Source: Anatilimnocola floriformis
GTDB lineage: Bacteria; Planctomycetota; Planctomycetia; Pirellulales; Pirellulaceae
Direction: 5' to 3'
DNA length: 64,000 bases
Assembly: GCF_024256385.1 (NCBI RefSeq)
Contig: NZ_JAMLFW010000001.1
Span: forward strand, 5,270,001-5,334,000
Made by a program: the position numbers and the translations under genes. Under the pieces are notes generated by a model. That model was not told the DNA's origin and searched no databases. It was given only the letters and a program-made list of their open reading frames with translations. Of this stretch, positions 59,902 through 64,000 are shown in pieces. How positions within the stretch are numbered: the stretch's first letter is position 1; every line of letters begins with the position of its first letter.

Positions 59902-61713
59902 ATGAACGCGAGTACCACGGAACGGACCCCTTTCGCAACAGATTCGCAAGGAAGCACACGGATGGCAAAGTCATGGCTCCGGGCAGTACATGCCCTTATT
60001 GCCGGCGCGGTATTGGCCGCGGGTGCGATCCTCGTAGCGCCCCCCTCCCTCCATGCACAAGAACCTCTCGCCGCTCCCGGCGTGAAGTTTAAGGTCCAAG
60101 GTGCCGCCGAGCGGCTCGAGATGACGGTGAATACCAGCCGTATTCTCGAGTTCGAATTCGACGTCCCCAAGATGCTGGTGAATAACCCGGACCTGGTCCG
60201 CGTGATTCCCATCTCACCGCGCAGCGTGCAGCTGTCGGCCGTTAAGGCTGGCGTGACGCAAGTCAACGTCTGGGACGACAAGGGGAAAGTTACGTCGATC
60301 GATCTCGTCATCCTCGGCGACGTGCAAGAACTCGATCTGATTCTTAAGACCGAGTTTCCCGAAGCGAACATCCGCCTCCGTCCGCTCAACAGCAGCCTGT
60401 TCGTCACCGGTTTCGTGCCGAAGGCCGAAATGGTGCCGCAGATCACGCGGATCGCGCAGGACTACTTCCCGCAGATCGTGAATAACCTGACCGTCGGCGG
60501 CGTGCAAAAAGTGCTGCTGCACGTCAAGGTGATGGAAGTTAGTCGCACCAAGCTCCGCACGCTCGGCTTCGACTGGGCCGAGCTCAACGGCCAATCGTTC
60601 ATCTCGCAAGGCGTGAGCGGTTTGCTCAACGGCGTGGGCGTGGTGAACGGTGGTCCTTCGACGGTCCGCTTCGGCATCGTCGACGGCAACAACCAGTTCT
60701 ACGGCTTCCTCGAAGCTCTACGCCAGAACGACCTGGCCAAGCTCGTCGCGGAACCGACCCTGACCACTTTGAACGGCCGGCCGGCGAGCTTCAACGTCGG
60801 TGGTGAAGTGCCGATTCTGGTACCGCAAAGCCTGGGTACCGTAACCATTCAATATCGCGAGTTCGGCACGCAAGTCGACTTCGTGCCGATCGTGCTGGGC
60901 AACGGCATGGTCCGCCTCGAGGTTCGGCCGCAAATCACCGAGCTCGATAACAGCTTGTCGGTGACGCTCAACGGCACAAGCATCCCTGGCTTCCGCCAAC
61001 GCCGCGCCGATGTGGGCGTCGAAATGCGGGCCGGTCAAACACTGGCGGTCGCTGGTTTGATTTATCAACGAACCGAATCGCAAAGTCGTGGTGTTCCATG
61101 GTTGGCCGATCTGCCGTACTTCGGTGCTCCTTTCCGTCGCAATACGGAACGTCAGAACGAAGTCGAACTCGTGATCATGGTCACGCCTGAATTCGCCGAA
61201 GCCATGGAACCCAACGAAGTGCCGGCTTGCGGCCCTGGTCAGCAGACCACCAGCCCGACCGACACCGAGCTGTACTACAAGAGTTACCTGGAAGTTCCTA
61301 AGAAGTGCGACAACTGCAATACGACCGGCAACATCGCTCCGTTCTATCGTGACGATCTGGCTCCGGCTGGCACACAAGCTCGCCGCCAAGCCCCAGTTCA
61401 ACAGCAGCCGCAATATCAACAACAACCGCAGCAGCAGCAGAATTACGCTCCGATTATCCAATCGTCACAACCGGCCTATGGCGGCGGCACGCCAGCCAAG
61501 ACGGTGGCGACTGGCTCGGGTGTTCGCACTGCTCTGCAAAGCTCGGCTCCGCAATACTCGCAGCCGCAGCAACAACAGCCCGCTGGCAATGGCAACTTCT
61601 CGTACTATGCCGGCAGCTCGCAACAATCGACTCAACCTGCCCGTCCGTCACAACAGGCTCGTCCCACACCTCCGGCCCTTATCGGACCGCTCGGTTATGA
61701 CGAACTGAAGTAA
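59902..61713 (+). CDS. cpaC: Flp pilus secretin CpaC/RcpA
   Basis: A 603-aa secretin. Signal peptide (cut near LHAQEP, residue ~54, or from a later start). N-domain 'VNTSRILEFEFDVPKM' and 'VQLSAVKAGVTQVNVWDDKG', BON-like 'SLFVTGFVPKAEMVPQI', secretin core with 'AEPTLTTLNGRPASFNVGGE' and 'AGQTLAVAGLIYQ'. The C-terminal ~180 residues are Gln/Pro-rich, with a CDNCN cysteine cluster. The N-terminal leader is long; ATG 59962 would give a shorter one. Confidence 0.94.
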   Translation: MNASTTERTPFATDSQGSTRMAKSWLRAVHALIAGAVLAAGAILVAPPSLHAQEPLAAPGVKFKVQGAAERLEMTVNTSRILEFEFDVPKMLVNNPDLVRVIPISPRSVQLSAVKAGVTQVNVWDDKGKVTSIDLVILGDVQELDLILKTEFPEANIRLRPLNSSLFVTGFVPKAEMVPQITRIAQDYFPQIVNNLTVGGVQKVLLHVKVMEVSRTKLRTLGFDWAELNGQSFISQGVSGLLNGVGVVNGGPSTVRFGIVDGNNQFYGFLEALRQNDLAKLVAEPTLTTLNGRPASFNVGGEVPILVPQSLGTVTIQYREFGTQVDFVPIVLGNGMVRLEVRPQITELDNSLSVTLNGTSIPGFRQRRADVGVEMRAGQTLAVAGLIYQRTESQSRGVPWLADLPYFGAPFRRNTERQNEVELVIMVTPEFAEAMEPNEVPACGPGQQTTSPTDTELYYKSYLEVPKKCDNCNTTGNIAPFYRDDLAPAGTQARRQAPVQQQPQYQQQPQQQQNYAPIIQSSQPAYGGGTPAKTVATGSGVRTALQSSAPQYSQPQQQQPAGNGNFSYYAGSSQQSTQPARPSQQARPTPPALIGPLGYDELK

Positions 61714-61736
61714 TGCGACAGTTGAAATGATCAAGC

Positions 61737-61769
61737 GACACGCGTGCCGGTTCTAACGGCGCGCGTGTC
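61737..61769 (+). terminator. 13-bp hairpin after cpaC
   Basis: GACACGCGTGCCG (61737-61749) and CGGCGCGCGTGTC (61757-61769) pair over 13 bp with one T-G wobble. No T-run; partial terminator or mRNA stabiliser between cpaC and cpaE. Confidence 0.6.
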
Positions 61770-61932
61770 GACGTAATTCAACACGATGTGAAAATCTCAC
61801 CGCCGCTGCAGAGCACGCTCTGAGATTTCGACCTATTTACTAACAGGGCCCGGTAGAGGCAGACGAATTACGTCAGCCCCGCCGCGCTGTGCAAGTAGCC
61901 TCGAAACCACGGATTAAGGTTGATCCCGCAGA

Positions 61933-63153
61933 ATGAGCAACGTGCTCCGCATCGCGATTGTCGATCCCAGCGATTCTTCGCGCACCGCGCTGAAGAATAT
62001 GCTGCTGGGCCTCGATATCGTTTGGCTGGAAGCCGAATGCTCGCGGTATGAATTCTTCGCCGACGTGGTCAGCCAGACCAAGCCCGACATCGGCATCGTC
62101 TGCATCGACAGCAATCCCGAAAAGGGTCTGAAGCTCGTCGAAACGCTCCGCGACACTTCGTCGGAGTGTGCGATCCTCGTCGTCAGCGCTTCGAATGACG
62201 GCCAGGTGATTCTGCGAGCCGTTCGCGCCGGTGCCAAAGAATTTCTCACCGCCCCAGTCGGTGTGGAAGATCTAGTTGGCGCCGTCGATCGCATTAGCGT
62301 TCAAAAATTCGGCGGCGGCAGCGGCGGCACTCGTAGCTGCCAGGTCATCGCTGTGGCTGGAGCTACCGGCGGCGTCGGCACGACCTCGGCGGCGGTCAAT
62401 CTGGCCTGTGTTCTGGCCGCTGAACCGCGCAACCAAGTGGTGCTCGTCGATCTCGACATGGCCCTCGGCGATGCCGATGTGTTCCTCGACGCCATTCCCG
62501 ATTACACACTCGTCGACGTCGCGCAAAATATTTCGCGGCTCGACTTCTCGCTCCTCAAGCGGTCGCTCACCAAGCACGCTTCAGGGTTGTATCTGCTGCC
62601 GCGCCCGGTGCAGCTGCAAGATTCCTCGCACGTAACGCCCGACGATTTGACGCGCGTGCTGGGTCTGCTCAAGGCGACATTCACGCACCTGATCATCGAC
62701 CTGTCGAAGAGCTATAGCGAACTCGACTTCGTCGCGCTCAAGAGTGCCAAAGATATTCTGCTGATCACGCAGCTCGACCTCCCTTGCCTTCGCAACGTCG
62801 TTCGACTGATGATGTCGTTCGGCGAAACGGACGGTTTGAAGGACAAGGTCAAGATCGTCGTCAACCGCGTCGGTCTCGGCAGTGGCGAAATCAGCTTGAA
62901 GAAGGCCCAAGAAACCATGGGCCGAGAAATCTTTTGGCAGCTGCCAAACGACTATCGCACGATGGTCGAAGTTCGCAACAACGGCGTGCCGTTGATCGAA
63001 CAGGCGCCGAAAGCTGCCATCACGCAGGCCTTCATCACCTTGGCTGACGCTCTCAGCAAGAGTGACGAAAAGGCCAAAGAACCCGACGCCGCCGCGGCTG
63101 GCGCCGGAGCCAAGAAGGCCGGCAGCTGGCTGGGCTTCCTCAAGGGTAAGTAG
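61933..63153 (+). CDS. cpaE: Flp pilus assembly ATPase CpaE/TadZ
   Basis: A 406-aa protein. The N-terminal ~125 residues form a receiver-like domain ('LRIAIVDPSDSSRTALKNML'). The ParA/MinD-type ATPase follows with an atypical Walker A 'GATGGVGTTSAAVN' (no Lys at either usual place), 'VVLVDLDMALGDADVF', and 'HLIIDLSKS'. It localises Tad assembly to a cell site. The deviant Walker A is typical of TadZ. The gene is followed after 3 bp by an opposing gene, so cpaF/tadB/tadC are not adjacent. Confidence 0.92.
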   Translation: MSNVLRIAIVDPSDSSRTALKNMLLGLDIVWLEAECSRYEFFADVVSQTKPDIGIVCIDSNPEKGLKLVETLRDTSSECAILVVSASNDGQVILRAVRAGAKEFLTAPVGVEDLVGAVDRISVQKFGGGSGGTRSCQVIAVAGATGGVGTTSAAVNLACVLAAEPRNQVVLVDLDMALGDADVFLDAIPDYTLVDVAQNISRLDFSLLKRSLTKHASGLYLLPRPVQLQDSSHVTPDDLTRVLGLLKATFTHLIIDLSKSYSELDFVALKSAKDILLITQLDLPCLRNVVRLMMSFGETDGLKDKVKIVVNRVGLGSGEISLKKAQETMGREIFWQLPNDYRTMVEVRNNGVPLIEQAPKAAITQAFITLADALSKSDEKAKEPDAAAAGAGAKKAGSWLGFLKGK

Positions 63154-63156
63154 TCG

Positions 63157-64000
63157 TTACGGCGTGAGCCGATACGGTACTTCAAGCAGCAGCGGCGTGC
63201 CGCTCGCTCCCCACATCAATTGCAGCGTCGTCGTCTCCGGCTTCGTCAGCGTAGGCGGCACACGAATCGGCGAACCCGCTGATTCCAACGTCCAGCGATA
63301 AGCCCCCGCCGGCAACTGCAACGCGGCCCGAGCTTCATTCGTCACGAGTTGAAACGAACCGTCGCCACCCGTCACTGCAAACCCAATTGCCTGCGGCGCG
63401 CCCGATTGCATGTCGTAAATCGTGACCTGCATTTCCGCGAGCGTTTGCTCACCTGACCGCAACACTCCCGCCGTGCCGCCCGTCACCGGCTTTGGTCCGC
63501 CGCAACCCAGCAAACAAACCGCCAGGAACGCCGCAGCCGCGCTGCCGATGGCGATGCGCGGCGCTGGCAAACCGAGCCATTTGCGAACCGGCGGAATCCG
63601 CCGTAGAAGCAACCATTCGAACAGCAGCACGACAATCAGCGACGTGCCGAACAGCGGCAGGTAAATGCCGAGCGCAACGACGATCGCCAACAGACTGAAC
63701 GAGACGCGCGGACTAAGAATCGCTGGTGGTGCACCGAGCACGCCTTGGTCGCGTCGTCGCCACCACAGGACCACGCCGCTGAAACAAATCAGCAGCAGAC
63801 CGAGCACCGTCAGCAAGCCGAGCAATTGATTCGGCCAACCGAATAGCGCGCCTTCGTGCGCAGCAATGCCGATCGCCACGGCTCTGTCGATCCAATGCTT
63901 TTGCCGAAAGCCATCGCGGCTGACCACCGTTCCTGTGTCAGGATTGATGGCGATATTCTCCCGCCACGGCCGATTGGCCGTCATCGATTTCACGGCCCAG
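63157..64000 (-). CDS. PepSY-associated membrane protein fused to lipoprotein-like domain, 5'-truncated
   Basis: The frame is open to the end of the window, so the N-terminus is missing. The visible 281 residues have a PepSY_TM-type part ('WRENIAINPDTGTVV', 'AHEGALFGWPNQLLGLLTVL', 'LLICFSGVVLWWRRR') with several transmembrane helices. From ~145 residues before the end comes 'AFLAVCLLGCGG', which looks like a lipobox, then a carboxypeptidase-regulatory-type beta domain ('LAEMQVTIYDMQSG', 'LPAGAYRWTLES'). It reads like two planctomycete proteins joined. PepSY_TM proteins are often linked to iron or redox; the substrate is unknown. Confidence 0.75.
   Translation of the reverse strand, partial: WAVKSMTANRPWRENIAINPDTGTVVSRDGFRQKHWIDRAVAIGIAAHEGALFGWPNQLLGLLTVLGLLLICFSGVVLWWRRRDQGVLGAPPAILSPRVSFSLLAIVVALGIYLPLFGTSLIVVLLFEWLLLRRIPPVRKWLGLPAPRIAIGSAAAAFLAVCLLGCGGPKPVTGGTAGVLRSGEQTLAEMQVTIYDMQSGAPQAIGFAVTGGDGSFQLVTNEARAALQLPAGAYRWTLESAGSPIRVPPTLTKPETTTLQLMWGASGTPLLLEVPYRLTP

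Noticed and set aside
1-64000. CRISPR arrays, tRNA/rRNA genes, insertion sequences or prophage
   Set aside because: No regularly spaced repeats, no cloverleaf with a T-loop consensus, no transposase or integrase motifs found. The palindromic repeats are too short and irregular for CRISPR.

Overview
The window looks like a chromosomal segment of a planctomycete, most likely order Pirellulales. The evidence is family content: a DUF1501 protein next to a DUF1549/DUF1553 cytochrome-type protein, a TIGR02603-type haem-binding protein, DUF1559 pilin-like proteins, an ECF sigma factor paired with a giant Ser/Thr kinase, an SHD1-domain protein, many Tat/lipoprotein-exported proteins, and moderately GC-rich DNA with frequent GTG starts. 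No rRNA, tRNA, CRISPR array, insertion sequence or prophage was recognised.

Layout. 1-5.7 kb: a partial hypothetical gene, an exported ankyrin protein, a translationally coupled HD-GYP/PilZ pair (c-di-GMP breakdown and sensing), a flavin reductase, HflX and an SDR. 5.7-11 kb: an exported lipoprotein, a secretin with a very long Pro-rich linker and an OmpA/CpaD-like lipoprotein. 11-19.8 kb: DUF1501 and DUF1549/1553 genes, infC (probably with a non-AUG start), an XRE regulator, a haem protein and a Cys/Gly-rich lipoprotein. 19.9-26.4 kb: metabolism (thrC, dapB, a CitG homologue, cysE, a NifS-like protein lacking the usual catalytic Cys) and a lone Flp-like prepilin with a structured leader. 26.9-34.6 kb: a split (frameshifted) exported gene, a RibD/DHFR-type reductase, and a minus-strand operon encoding a vWA protein, PP2C phosphatase, YegI-type kinase and SHD1 protein (TerY-P-like triad). 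35-44.8 kb: two DUF1559 proteins, a terpenoid-toroid protein, and an RND efflux operon with its TetR regulator and a palindromic operator inside the promoter. 45-50.6 kb: ECF sigma factor and a 1,472-aa LRR Ser/Thr kinase. 50.6-54.1 kb: a KaiC-KaiB-hybrid histidine kinase operon. 55.3-63.2 kb: a Tad/Flp pilus locus (four tandem Flp pilins, CpaA peptidase, TadE, CpaB, CpaC secretin, CpaE), apparently headed by a GEMM-type c-di-GMP riboswitch. The window ends in a PepSY-TM protein.

How they fit together. c-di-GMP links the two ends of the window: an HD-GYP phosphodiesterase and PilZ receptor at one end, and a c-di-GMP riboswitch in front of the Flp pilin genes at the other. Reversible protein phosphorylation is the second theme (TerY-P-like triad, LRR kinase with ECF sigma, KaiC with histidine kinase). 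Intergenic spaces carry several families of palindromic repeats built from iterated short words, one of which supplies the start codon of the citG-like gene.
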